A program made the translations under genes and the position numbers. From DAIMFL01 sp964372215 (GTDB taxonomy: Bacteria > Pseudomonadota > Alphaproteobacteria > Dongiales > Dongiaceae): a DNA stretch of 64,000 nt. The number at the start of each line of letters is the position of its first letter. Position 1 is the first letter of the stretch. The stretch covers positions 73,373-137,372 of the forward strand of contig CAYJQC010000013.1 of NCBI GenBank assembly GCA_964372215.1, read 5' to 3'. Under the pieces are notes generated by a model. That model saw only the letters and a program-made list of their open reading frames with translations. It was not told the origin of the DNA and ran no database searches. This document shows, one piece after another, positions 47,038 to 54,361 of the stretch.

Positions 47038-48144
47038 TCAAGGCGCCAGCGCAATCTCGGCAATCGCGCGGATCTCGTCGCGCACCGGCCCCGGCCGCGG
47101 CGAATCGGCGATGGTGGTCAGCCAATGGGCCGGCGGATCGCGGCCCTGGCGACGGTTCCAGGTCAGCCGTGACAGCACGTCGAGCGCGGCCGGCGTCGGC
47201 GCGACCGCCGGATCGATGCCGGCCAGAGTCGCCCATACCCCGGCCCAGCAGCGCCCGACCGACCAGGGATTGTAGCCGCCGCCGCCCAGCACCAGGAACC
47301 GCGGAGCGAGGTCGGCGAGCCCGCGCACCACCGCCCACAGCGCGCGGTTGGACAGGGCCAGGCCGCTCATGGGGTCGTCGTCCAGGCCATCGGCGCCGCA
47401 TTGCAGCACGACCGCCGCCGGCGCCAGCTCCCGCCCGATCGGCAGCACCACGCGCTCGACCAGGTAGGCCAGCTCGTCGTCGTTGAAGCCCGCCGGCACC
47501 GGCAGGTTGCGCGCCATGCCGCCGGCGCGATCGTCGAGCCGTCCGGTGCGGGGCCAGCGGCCGTTCTCGTGGATCGACAGGGTGAACACCCGGGACTCGG
47601 CGGCGAACGCGTCCTGCACGCCGTCGCCATGGTGGGCGTCGACATCGACATAGTAGATCGGCGCCAGCCCGGCATCGAGAAGACCCAGGATCCCGAGGGC
47701 CGGATCGTTGAAGTAGCAGAACCCGCTGGCCCGGTCGGGGCGGCCGTGATGGGTGCCGCCGGCGGGATGGAAGACCGTGCCGCCCGCCGCCAGCAGGCCG
47801 ACCGCCGCCAGCGTGCCGCCGCAGGCGGTCGCCGGGCGGCGGAACATCTCGGGAAACACCGGATTGCCGTTGCAGCCGAAATTGTAGCGTCGGCAGGTCT
47901 CGGCATCGGCCCGGCCGGCACGCTCGGCGGCGATCAGCGCGGCGACATAGTCGGCGGCGTGAAACCGCGTGAGCTGCGCCGGGGTCGCGCGCGGACTGTC
48001 GACATAGCGCGCCTCGTCGAGCCAGCCCATGGCGCGGATCAGGTCGAGTGCCGACGGCACCCGCTGCACCGCGAGCGGATGGCGCGGCCCATAGGACGAG
48101 CCGCGATAGATCTCGCTGCCGATCAGCCAGGGTCGAACGGTCAT
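47038..48144 (-). CDS. Histone deacetylase-like / acetylpolyamine amidohydrolase family protein
   Basis: A 368-residue zinc amidohydrolase of the arginase-deacetylase superfamily. GGTHHGRPDRASGFCYFND carries the two active-site histidines, and VDVDAHHGDGVQDAF gives Asp and His zinc ligands. LSIHENGRWPRTG and GADGLDDDPMSGLALSN hold the third ligand and the conserved loop. Bacterial relatives include AcuC, which deacetylates acetyl-CoA synthetase, and acetylpolyamine deacetylases; which applies is not evident. The ATG at 48144 matches the family start (RPWLIGSEIYR), but its Shine-Dalgarno is poorly spaced, and ATGs at 48174 and 48183 are possible. Confidence 0.88.
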   Translation of the reverse strand: MTVRPWLIGSEIYRGSSYGPRHPLAVQRVPSALDLIRAMGWLDEARYVDSPRATPAQLTRFHAADYVAALIAAERAGRADAETCRRYNFGCNGNPVFPEMFRRPATACGGTLAAVGLLAAGGTVFHPAGGTHHGRPDRASGFCYFNDPALGILGLLDAGLAPIYYVDVDAHHGDGVQDAFAAESRVFTLSIHENGRWPRTGRLDDRAGGMARNLPVPAGFNDDELAYLVERVVLPIGRELAPAAVVLQCGADGLDDDPMSGLALSNRALWAVVRGLADLAPRFLVLGGGGYNPWSVGRCWAGVWATLAGIDPAVAPTPAALDVLSRLTWNRRQGRDPPAHWLTTIADSPRPGPVRDEIRAIAEIALAP

Positions 48145-48225
48145 CGCCTCATCGTAGCCAGAAAGCGCTGCCATGTCGGCCATCGCTACCCGACGCCGCG
48201 AGCCGGCTGCTATGCTCGCGCCGCA

Positions 48226-49152
48226 ATGACTTCGATCGTGATGTTTGGCGGCGGCCTGCTGCTGGCCGGGCTGGGCGGCGAACTGTTCGTGCGCAGCGTG
48301 CTGGGGCTGGCCGGGCGAACCCGCATCCCGACCGCGATCGTCGCCGCCACCCTAGCGGCGTTCGCGACCTCGGCGCCCGAGCTGGCGGTGTCGGTCAGCG
48401 CCGCCCTCGATGGCCGCCCGCAAATCGGTCTCGGCAACGCGATCGGCAGCAATGTCGTCAACATCGCGCTGATTCTGGGCCTGGCCCTGGTGATCGCGCC
48501 GATTCCGGTACGTTCCGAGAGTCAGCGGCGGGATATTCCCATCGCGCTACTCGCGCCGGTCATCACCGGCTTGCTGCTGATCGACGACGTCCTGTCGCGC
48601 CTCGACGCCCTGACCATGCTGGCGGTGTTCGCAGCCTGGCTGGTCGCCCATGGGCTCGATGCCCGGCGCCATCGCCGCGCCCAGGATCCGGTCGCCGGCA
48701 ACCTGGCGGTGGCGCTGAGCTTCGCGGCCACCGGCCTGATCTCCCTGGCGGTCGCCGGGCAGCTCATTATCCTCGCAACCCGCCAGATTACCGGCGCGCT
48801 GGGGGTCGACGGCTTCTTCATCGGCAGCACGCTGGTCGCGCTCGGCACCACGATGCCCGAGTTCGCCACCACCGTCATCGCCGCGCTGCGCGGCCGTTGC
48901 GAGATCGGGCTCGGCATGCTGCTCGGCAGCAACATCTTCAACATCCTGCTGATCGTGCCGGTGGCCGCGCTGATCCACCCGATCGAGGTGCCGCCCAGCG
49001 AAGCCGTCGTCGGGCTCGGCTTCGGATTGGCTGCGGTGCTGGTGCTCCTGCCGGCCCGCGACGTCGTCATGCGGCGGCGGCGGGGCGCGCTGCTGGTCGC
49101 CATGTACGGCCTGTATCTGGTGGCCCTGTTCGCGGTCGCGACGGCGGCCTGA
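48226..49152 (+). CDS. Calcium/sodium-proton antiporter family membrane protein (YrbG-like)
   Basis: A 308-residue inner-membrane protein of the CaCA (Na+/Ca2+ exchanger) superfamily. It is built of two inverted repeats of five helices. Each carries the alpha motif: ATLAAFATSAPELAVSVSAA with GNAIGSNVVNIALILG in the first and STLVALGTTMPEFATTVIAA with GMLLGSNIFNILLI in the second. The conserved glutamates in APE and MPE bind cations. It is divergent from the deacetylase gene with an 81-base gap. No strong Shine-Dalgarno precedes the ATG. It lies 58 bases before the riboswitch leader. Confidence 0.92.
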   Translation: MTSIVMFGGGLLLAGLGGELFVRSVLGLAGRTRIPTAIVAATLAAFATSAPELAVSVSAALDGRPQIGLGNAIGSNVVNIALILGLALVIAPIPVRSESQRRDIPIALLAPVITGLLLIDDVLSRLDALTMLAVFAAWLVAHGLDARRHRRAQDPVAGNLAVALSFAATGLISLAVAGQLIILATRQITGALGVDGFFIGSTLVALGTTMPEFATTVIAALRGRCEIGLGMLLGSNIFNILLIVPVAALIHPIEVPPSEAVVGLGFGLAAVLVLLPARDVVMRRRRGALLVAMYGLYLVALFAVATAA

Positions 49153-49171
49153 ACTGGCGTCTGCGCCGCAC

Positions 49172-49200
49172 TTGCCAGCGGCACGGTTTGGCCGTACACC
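49172..49200 (+). promoter_or_regulatory. Candidate sigma-70 promoter of the thiamine transport operon
   Basis: TTGCCA, a 17-base spacer and TACACC. The -35 matches TTGACA at five of six positions and the -10 is weak. It would start transcription near 49207, just ahead of the first riboswitch bases, which supports the assignment. Confidence 0.5.
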
Positions 49201-49210
49201 GGCCTGCAGC

Positions 49211-49303
49211 AGCGGGGGGAGCCGGCTCGAGTTTCCGGCTGAGAGGTCGCGACAGGCGCGACGACCCCTAGAACCTGACCCGGTTCGTACCGGCGTAGGG
49301 ACG
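49211..49303 (+). promoter_or_regulatory. TPP (THI-box) riboswitch
   Basis: The conserved elements are all present in order: GGGGGAGCC near 49213, CTGAGA at 49239, the CCCTAGAACCTGA block at 49265-49278 and GTACCGGCGTAGGGA at 49287-49301. These make the pyrimidine- and pyrophosphate-sensing arms. The final TAGGGA lies 9-14 bases before the ATG of the next gene and is also the best Shine-Dalgarno. That suggests TPP binding closes the P1 stem and blocks translation, with no need for a terminator. No T-tract hairpin lies between it and the gene. Confidence 0.93.
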
Positions 49304-49309
49304 CGTTCC

Positions 49310-50074
49310 ATGATTCTTCCGGCCGTCTCGGCCCCGATCTCCATCCATCTGCATGCCGGCCGCGTGACCTATGGCGGCGCGCCGCTGTTCGAGGCCCTCG
49401 ACCTCGAGCTGCCGGCCGGGCGCTGGACCTGCCTGCTGGGCCCGAGCGGCGTCGGCAAGTCCACCCTGCTGCGCCTGGTCGCCGGGCTGGAGCCGGCGGG
49501 CAGCGAGACCCGGATCCGCTGCAGCGATGGCGGGGCGCTCGCCGGGCGGGTCGCCTACATGGCCCAGCAGGACCTCCTGCTGCCCTGGCTCGACACCCTC
49601 GGCAACGTCACCCTGGGCAGCCGCCTGCGCGGCGAGCTGGACCGCACGGCGCGGCAGCGGGCGGCGGTGCTGCTGGCCTCGGTCGGCCTCGCCGGCCAGG
49701 AAGCCAAGCCGCCGGCACAGCTCTCCGGCGGCATGCGCCAGCGCGTCGCCCTGGCCCGCACCCTGGCCGAGAACCGGCCGGTGGTACTGATGGACGAGCC
49801 GTTCTCGGGCCTCGACGTGCCGGCCCGGCTGCGGCTGCAGGAACTGGCGGCGCGGCTGCTGGTCGGCCGCACCGTGCTGCTGGTCACCCACGATCCCCTG
49901 GAGGCCCTGCGCCTCGGCCATCGCATCCATGTCCTGGCGGGGCAGCCGGCCCGGCTCGACGCGGCGCTGGAGCCGCCGGGCGCGCCGCCGCGCGCGGTCA
50001 CCGACCCGGCCCTGCTCGCGCTCCAGGGCGAGCTTCTGAAGCGCCTGGCGGCGGCCGCGGAGGCGACCGCATGA
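49310..50074 (+). CDS. thiZ: Thiamine-precursor ABC transporter ATPase (ThiZ type)
   Basis: A 254-residue ATPase of the nitrate/taurine/HMP class. Walker A is LGPSGVGKSTLL, the signature LSGGMRQRV, Walker B VVLMDEPFSGLD and the switch histidine in LLVTHDPLEAL. The Q-loop is YMAQQDLLLPW. Its position under a TPP riboswitch and before permease and THI5-like binding protein genes points to import of hydroxymethylpyrimidine or its formyl-amino precursor. The ATG is nine bases past the riboswitch. Its stop overlaps the permease start (ATGA). Confidence 0.9.
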   Translation: MILPAVSAPISIHLHAGRVTYGGAPLFEALDLELPAGRWTCLLGPSGVGKSTLLRLVAGLEPAGSETRIRCSDGGALAGRVAYMAQQDLLLPWLDTLGNVTLGSRLRGELDRTARQRAAVLLASVGLAGQEAKPPAQLSGGMRQRVALARTLAENRPVVLMDEPFSGLDVPARLRLQELAARLLVGRTVLLVTHDPLEALRLGHRIHVLAGQPARLDAALEPPGAPPRAVTDPALLALQGELLKRLAAAAEATA

Positions 50075-50832
50075 GCCGCGTAGCGCTGCGCGCCGCGATC
50101 GTGCTCGCCGGACTGGTCGGGCTGTGGCAGGCCGCGGTCTGGCTCACCGGCGTGCCGGCCTACATCCTGCCCGGCCCGGCGGCGGTCGGCGCGGCGCTGG
50201 TCGACCGCGCCGGGCTGATCGGAGTCCATGCGCTGCGCACGCTCGCCGAGATCCTGCTGGGTCTCGGCTGCGGCGCGGCGCTCGGCGGCGCCACCGCGCT
50301 CGCCATGAGCTATTTCCGGCCGGCGCGCCACTGGCTGCTGCCGGTGGTCGTGGTCAGCCAGGCGATCCCGGTGTTCGCGCTGGCGCCGCTCCTGGTGCTC
50401 TGGCTCGGCTACGGCATGGCTTCCAAGGTCGCCATGGCGGTGCTGGTGATCTATTTCCCGGTCACCGCGGCGTTCTTCGACGGGCTGCGCCGCACCGATC
50501 CGGGCTGGCTCGACCTCGCCCGCAGCATGGGCGCGTCGCGCTGGGCCATCCTCGTCCGCATCCGCCTGCCGGCGGCGCTGCCGGCGCTCGCCTCCGGCCT
50601 CCGGGTCGCCGCCGCGGTGGCGCCGATCGGCGCGGTGATCGGCGAGTGGGTCGGCGCCAGCGCCGGCCTCGGCTACCTCATGCTGCACGCCAACGCCCGG
50701 GTGCAGATCGACCTGATGTTCGCCGCGCTGGTGACCCTGGCGGCGATCGGCGTCGCGCTCTACTTCGCGACCGACGCCGTGCTGCGCCGGCTGGTGCCGT
50801 GGCAGCCCGAGACCCTGTTTTCCGAAGACTGA
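50071..50832 (+). CDS. thiX: Thiamine-precursor ABC transporter permease (ThiX type)
   Basis: A 253-residue permease of the SsuC/TauC class with six helices. It opens with AAIVLAGLVGLWQAAVWLTG and PAYILPGPAAVGAALVDRAG, a class hallmark. LAPLLVLWLGYGMASKVAMAV is followed by the docking loop DLARSMGASRWAILVRIRLPA and the conserved APIGAVIGEWVGASAGLGYLM in parts. It overlaps thiZ by four bases and lies 20 bases before the binding protein gene. Confidence 0.92.
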   Translation: MSRVALRAAIVLAGLVGLWQAAVWLTGVPAYILPGPAAVGAALVDRAGLIGVHALRTLAEILLGLGCGAALGGATALAMSYFRPARHWLLPVVVVSQAIPVFALAPLLVLWLGYGMASKVAMAVLVIYFPVTAAFFDGLRRTDPGWLDLARSMGASRWAILVRIRLPAALPALASGLRVAAAVAPIGAVIGEWVGASAGLGYLMLHANARVQIDLMFAALVTLAAIGVALYFATDAVLRRLVPWQPETLFSED

Positions 50833-50852
50833 CGGCCCGCAAGGAGTTCCCG

Positions 50853-51806
50853 ATGACCTGCCTCCGCCCGATCCGCCCGCTCATGCTCGCGCTCGCGCTC
50901 GCGCTGGTCCTGCCGTCGTCTGCCCAGGCGGCCGAGCGGCTCACCGTGCTGCTCGACTGGTTCGTCAACCCGGATCACGGCCCCCTGGTCGTCGCCCAGG
51001 AGCGGGGCTTCTTCGCGGCGCATGATCTCGAGGTCGAGCTGGTCGCGCCCGCCGATCCCAACGACCCGCCGAAGCTGGTGGCCGCCGGCGAAGCCGACCT
51101 CGCGGTCTCCTATCAGCCGCAGCTGCACCTGCAGGCCGCCGCCGGCCTGCCGCTGGTGCGCATCGGCACGCTGGTGGCGACGCCGCTCAACGCGCTGGTC
51201 GTGCTCGCCGACGGCCCGATCGGGACCATTGCCGATCTCAGGGGCCGCCGCATCGGCTATTCCGTCGGCGGCTTCGAGGACGCGCTGCTGCGGCAGATGC
51301 TCGGCCAGTACGGCGTCGGCCTCGACGAAGTCACCCTGATCAACGTCAATTTCGCGCTGTCGCAGGCGCTGCTGTCCGGCCAGGTGGACGCGGTGATCGG
51401 CGCGTTCCGCAATTTCGAGCTCAACCAGCTCGCCATCGAGGGCCGGCCCGGCCGCGCCTTCTACCCCGAGGAGGAGGGCGTGCCGGCCTATGACGAGCTG
51501 ATCCTGGTGGCCAATGCCGCTCGCCTGGACGACGCCCGCCTGCCCCGCTTCCTGGCGGCGCTCGAGCAGGCGGTCCAATTCATGCTCAACCACCCGGACG
51601 AGTCCTGGCGGCTGTTCGTCGGGGCCCATCCGGATCTCGACGACGAGCTGAACCGCCGCGCCTGGCGCGATACGCTGCCGCGCTTCGCGTTGCGGCCCGC
51701 GGCCCTCGATGCCGGCCGCTATGAGCGGTTTGCCGATTTCCTGGCGGCGCAGGGGCTGCTTTCCCGGGTTCCGCCGGTCGGCGAGTATACCGCCGTCCTG
51801 CGCTGA
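50853..51806 (+). CDS. thiY: Thiamine-precursor binding protein (ThiY, THI5-like)
   Basis: A 317-residue periplasmic protein with a Sec signal (LMLALALALVLPSSAQAAE). The mature part is the NMT1/THI5-like fold: LTVLLDWFVNPDHGPLVVAQ, FFAAHDLEVELVAPADPND and AGEADLAVSYQPQLHLQAA. The DWFVNPDH and DPNDPPKL segments are typical of ThiY. It would bind formylaminopyrimidine or hydroxymethylpyrimidine and deliver it to ThiX. An AAGGAG lies eight bases before the ATG. Confidence 0.9.
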   Translation: MTCLRPIRPLMLALALALVLPSSAQAAERLTVLLDWFVNPDHGPLVVAQERGFFAAHDLEVELVAPADPNDPPKLVAAGEADLAVSYQPQLHLQAAAGLPLVRIGTLVATPLNALVVLADGPIGTIADLRGRRIGYSVGGFEDALLRQMLGQYGVGLDEVTLINVNFALSQALLSGQVDAVIGAFRNFELNQLAIEGRPGRAFYPEEEGVPAYDELILVANAARLDDARLPRFLAALEQAVQFMLNHPDESWRLFVGAHPDLDDELNRRAWRDTLPRFALRPAALDAGRYERFADFLAAQGLLSRVPPVGEYTAVLR

Positions 51807-51934
51807 GCCCGCCACCCGCCCGCGGCGGGGTCCGATTCTGCTGGCGATGGCCGCGGCAGGGCTTTAGGTTCCCCCCGGCTGGGGATTCCGGCTGCAAGAT
51901 CGGGCAAACCGACGCGAAACGAAAGAGGTGTCAA

Positions 51935-52417
51935 GTGGTCCACGCGATCAGCTTGGCCGCTGTATTGGCCGGCCTGTGGATTCTGCTGTCGGGGCATTTC
52001 GAGCCGCTGCTGCTCGGATTCGGCGTGCTGTCCTGTGCCGTGGTCGTGGCGATTTCCCTGCGCATGGACGTGGTCGATCACGAAGGGCACCCGATCCATC
52101 TCGGGCCCACGGCGTTGTCCTACTTTCCGTGGCTGCTGCTGGAGATCGCCAAGTCGAACATCGACGTGGCGCGCCGCATCCTCGATCCGCGCCTGCCGGT
52201 CACGCCGACCCGGATCCGGGTCAAGGCCAGCCAGCGGAGCGAGCTCGGCCAGATGATCTACGCCAATTCGATCACCCTGACCCCGGGCACCGTCTCCATG
52301 AGCATCGACGACGGCTTCATCGACGTTCACGCGTTGACCGCCGACGGCGCTGCCGCGCTCGCCGCCGGCGAGATGGACCGGCGCGTCACCGCCATGATGG
52401 ATGAGAGCGCCGGCTGA
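51935..52417 (+). CDS. mrpE: Mrp-type antiporter subunit E
   Basis: A 160-residue membrane protein of the MrpE/MnhE family. Two N-terminal helices (AAVLAGLWILLSGHFEPLLLG and LSCAVVVAIS) precede the hallmark FPWLLLEIAKSNIDVARRIL and the cytoplasmic part QRSELGQMIYANSITLTPGT. It starts at a GTG; AGAGGTG lies four bases before it. It is the first gene of the ten-gene Mrp-like operon, 128 bases after thiY, and overlaps mrpF by one base. Confidence 0.9.
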   Translation: MVHAISLAAVLAGLWILLSGHFEPLLLGFGVLSCAVVVAISLRMDVVDHEGHPIHLGPTALSYFPWLLLEIAKSNIDVARRILDPRLPVTPTRIRVKASQRSELGQMIYANSITLTPGTVSMSIDDGFIDVHALTADGAAALAAGEMDRRVTAMMDESAG

Positions 52418-52716
52418 TGTTCACCGCCGCCACCATCGCCATTCTGGTCACCATGGCCATGGCACTGGCACGCGCCTTCATCGGCCCGACGGTCTATGAC
52501 CGGCTGCTGGCCGTCAACGTGTTCGGCACCAAGACCGTGCTGCTGATCGCCGTGCTCGGGTTTCTGGCGGGCCGGCCGGAGTTTCTCGACATCGCGCTTG
52601 TTTACGCGCTCATCAACTTCATCGGCACGATCGCGGTGCTCAAGTTCCGGCGCTATGCCAAGCCGACCCGGGACGAGCGGCCGGACGAAACCGACGAGCG
52701 GGAGAGCCTGATCTAG
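52417..52716 (+). CDS. mrpF: Mrp-type antiporter subunit F
   Basis: A 99-residue protein with three helices: ATIAILVTMAMALARAFIG, TKTVLLIAVLGFLAG and LVYALINFIGTIAVLKF. RAFIGPTVYDRLLAVNVFGTK is the MrpF signature. The charged C-terminus (TRDERPDETDERES) is cytoplasmic. MrpF is needed for antiport and in homologues resembles bile-acid resistance proteins. The ATG overlaps the mrpE stop by one base and the stop abuts the mrpG ATG. Confidence 0.91.
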   Translation: MFTAATIAILVTMAMALARAFIGPTVYDRLLAVNVFGTKTVLLIAVLGFLAGRPEFLDIALVYALINFIGTIAVLKFRRYAKPTRDERPDETDERESLI

Positions 52717-53046
52717 ATGGCACTGGTCGTCGACATTCTGAGCTGGGCCCTGCTGCTCGGCGGCTGCGCATTCATGGTGATCGGCGGGATCGGCATCCTG
52801 CGCCTGCCCGACGTCTTCACGCGCCTCCATGCAGCCTCGCTCACCGACACGGCGGGCGCCGGACTCATCGCCCTCGGCCTCATGCTGCAGAGCGGGTTCA
52901 CCTTGGTCACCGTGAAGCTGGCGCTGATCCTCGCCTTCCTGTTCTTCACCAGCCCGACATCCACCCACGCGCTGGCCCGCACGGCGCTGGCGAGCGGCTT
53001 TCGGCCGCGCCTCGCACGCAATTCCGGGGACGAGGGCCGGGCATGA
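52717..53046 (+). CDS. mrpG: Mrp-type antiporter subunit G
   Basis: A 109-residue membrane protein with three helices. WALLLGGCAFMVIGGIGILRLPDVFTRLHA in parts is the MrpG hallmark, with the R-L-P-D-x-x-x-R-x-H-A block. It is followed by TDTAGAGLIALGLML and LALILAFLFFTSPTSTHAL. It lies directly after mrpF and overlaps the next gene by four bases. Confidence 0.91.
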   Translation: MALVVDILSWALLLGGCAFMVIGGIGILRLPDVFTRLHAASLTDTAGAGLIALGLMLQSGFTLVTVKLALILAFLFFTSPTSTHALARTALASGFRPRLARNSGDEGRA

Positions 53047-53591
53047 TCGATTTCGTCGACGTGGTCCTGCTGATGTTCCTGGCCAGCACCGCCATTGCGG
53101 TGGTCGTGCTGCGCAACCTGTTCGCTGTGGTGATGCTGACCGGGATATTCAGCCTGTTGTCCGCCGGGTTCTTCGTGGTCACCGACGCGGTCGACGTCGC
53201 CTTCACCGAGGCCTCGGTCGGTGCCGGCATCTCGACGGTGCTGATGCTGAGCACCCTCGCCCTCAGCTCGCGCAAGGAGAAGAGCGCGGGACCGCCGGCC
53301 CTGCTGCCGCTGGGCGTGGTGCTGGTCACCGGCGCGGCGCTGATCTACGGCACCCTCGACATGCCGCATTACGGCGATCCCGCAGCCCCGATCCACCGGC
53401 ACGTGGCGCCGCGCTACCTGCAGGACTCGGCCCGGGAGGTCGGGCTGCCGAACGTGGTGACCTCGGTCCTGGCCAGCTATCGCGGCTATGACACGCTCGG
53501 CGAAACCACAGTGATCTTCACCGCCGGCATCGGGGTGCTGCTGCTGCTCGGCGGGCGGCGCCGCAAGGGCCCCAAGGTCGGCCCGCGATGA
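53043..53591 (+). CDS. MbhD/MbhE-like subunit (separated C-terminal part of MrpA)
   Basis: A 182-residue membrane protein. Residues 1-80 match the MbhD part (DUF4040): VVLLMFLASTAIAVVVLRNL and AFTEASVGAGISTVLML, including the conserved Glu. The C-terminal half has SVLASYRGYDTLGETTVIFT, the YRGxDTLGE block of MbhE. In standard Mrp operons both parts are the C-terminal end of the large MrpA; here they are a stand-alone gene, as in archaeal Mbh/Mbs modules. It overlaps both neighbours by ATGA. Confidence 0.85.
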   Translation: MIDFVDVVLLMFLASTAIAVVVLRNLFAVVMLTGIFSLLSAGFFVVTDAVDVAFTEASVGAGISTVLMLSTLALSSRKEKSAGPPALLPLGVVLVTGAALIYGTLDMPHYGDPAAPIHRHVAPRYLQDSAREVGLPNVVTSVLASYRGYDTLGETTVIFTAGIGVLLLLGGRRRKGPKVGPR

Positions 53592-54001
53592 GTCATCACT
53601 TCATCCTGCGCATCGTCGTCAAGCTGCTGTTGCCGGTGATCCTGCTGTTCGCGTTGTACGTCCAGTTCCACGGCGACTACGGGCCGGGCGGCGGCTTCCA
53701 GGCCGGGGTGATCTTCGGCGCCGGCTTCATCCTCTACGCCATGATCTTCGGCCTGAGGACCGCGCAGCGCGTCGCCCGCCCCTGGCTGATCCGCGCCGGG
53801 GTTGCGCTTGGCGTGCTGCTCTATGCCGGCGTGGGTGTCGCGGGCCTCGTGCTCGGCGGCAACTTCCTCGACTATTCCGTGTTCGCCCATGAGCCCGTGC
53901 ACGGGCAGCATCTCGGCGTCCTGCTGGTCGAGCTCGGCGTCGGCACGACCGTCTCCGCCACCATGGTCGCCATCTACTTCGCCTTCGCGGGACGCGCCTG
54001 A
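53588..54001 (+). CDS. mrpB: Mrp-type antiporter subunit B
   Basis: A 137-residue membrane protein with four helices of the MnhB family. LLPVILLFALYVQFHGDYGPGGGFQAG contains the family hallmark HGDYGPGGGFQAG, followed by VIFGAGFILYAMIFG and the ending VELGVGTTVSATMVAIYFAF. Its ATG overlaps the MbhDE-like stop and mrpC follows after three bases. Confidence 0.93.
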   Translation: MSHHFILRIVVKLLLPVILLFALYVQFHGDYGPGGGFQAGVIFGAGFILYAMIFGLRTAQRVARPWLIRAGVALGVLLYAGVGVAGLVLGGNFLDYSVFAHEPVHGQHLGVLLVELGVGTTVSATMVAIYFAFAGRA

Positions 54002-54004
54002 GCG

Positions 54005-54361
54005 ATGGAGCAGTTCCTCGGACTCTACAACTACTGGATCGTCGTCGTGCTGATGATGCTCGGCTTCTACGTCGTCATCGCGCGCGGCAACCTGATCAAG
54101 AAGATCGTCGGGCTGAACATCTTCCAGACCTCGGTGTTCGTGCTCTACATCAGCATGGGCAAGGTCAGAGGCGGCACCGCGCCGATCCTGGATCCCGGCT
54201 TCGAGGTCTATTCCAACCCGCTGCCCCACGTCCTGATCCTGACCGCGATCGTCGTCGGCGTGGCGACCACCGCCCTCGGCCTGGCGCTCGCGGTTCGCAT
54301 CCGGGAGGAGTACGGGACGGTCGAAGAGGACGAGCTGCAAGCTCTCGACGGAAACCCGTGA
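54005..54361 (+). CDS. mrpC: Mrp-type antiporter subunit C (NuoK-like)
   Basis: A 118-residue NuoK homologue with three helices: WIVVVLMMLGFYVVIARGN, KKIVGLNIFQTSVFVLYIS and LPHVLILTAIVVGVATTALGLALAV in parts. NPLPHVLILTAIVV is the MrpC signature. The Asp/Glu-rich tail is cytoplasmic. In complex I the equivalent subunit forms the E-channel. It overlaps the next gene (GTGA). Confidence 0.93.
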   Translation: MEQFLGLYNYWIVVVLMMLGFYVVIARGNLIKKIVGLNIFQTSVFVLYISMGKVRGGTAPILDPGFEVYSNPLPHVLILTAIVVGVATTALGLALAVRIREEYGTVEEDELQALDGNP

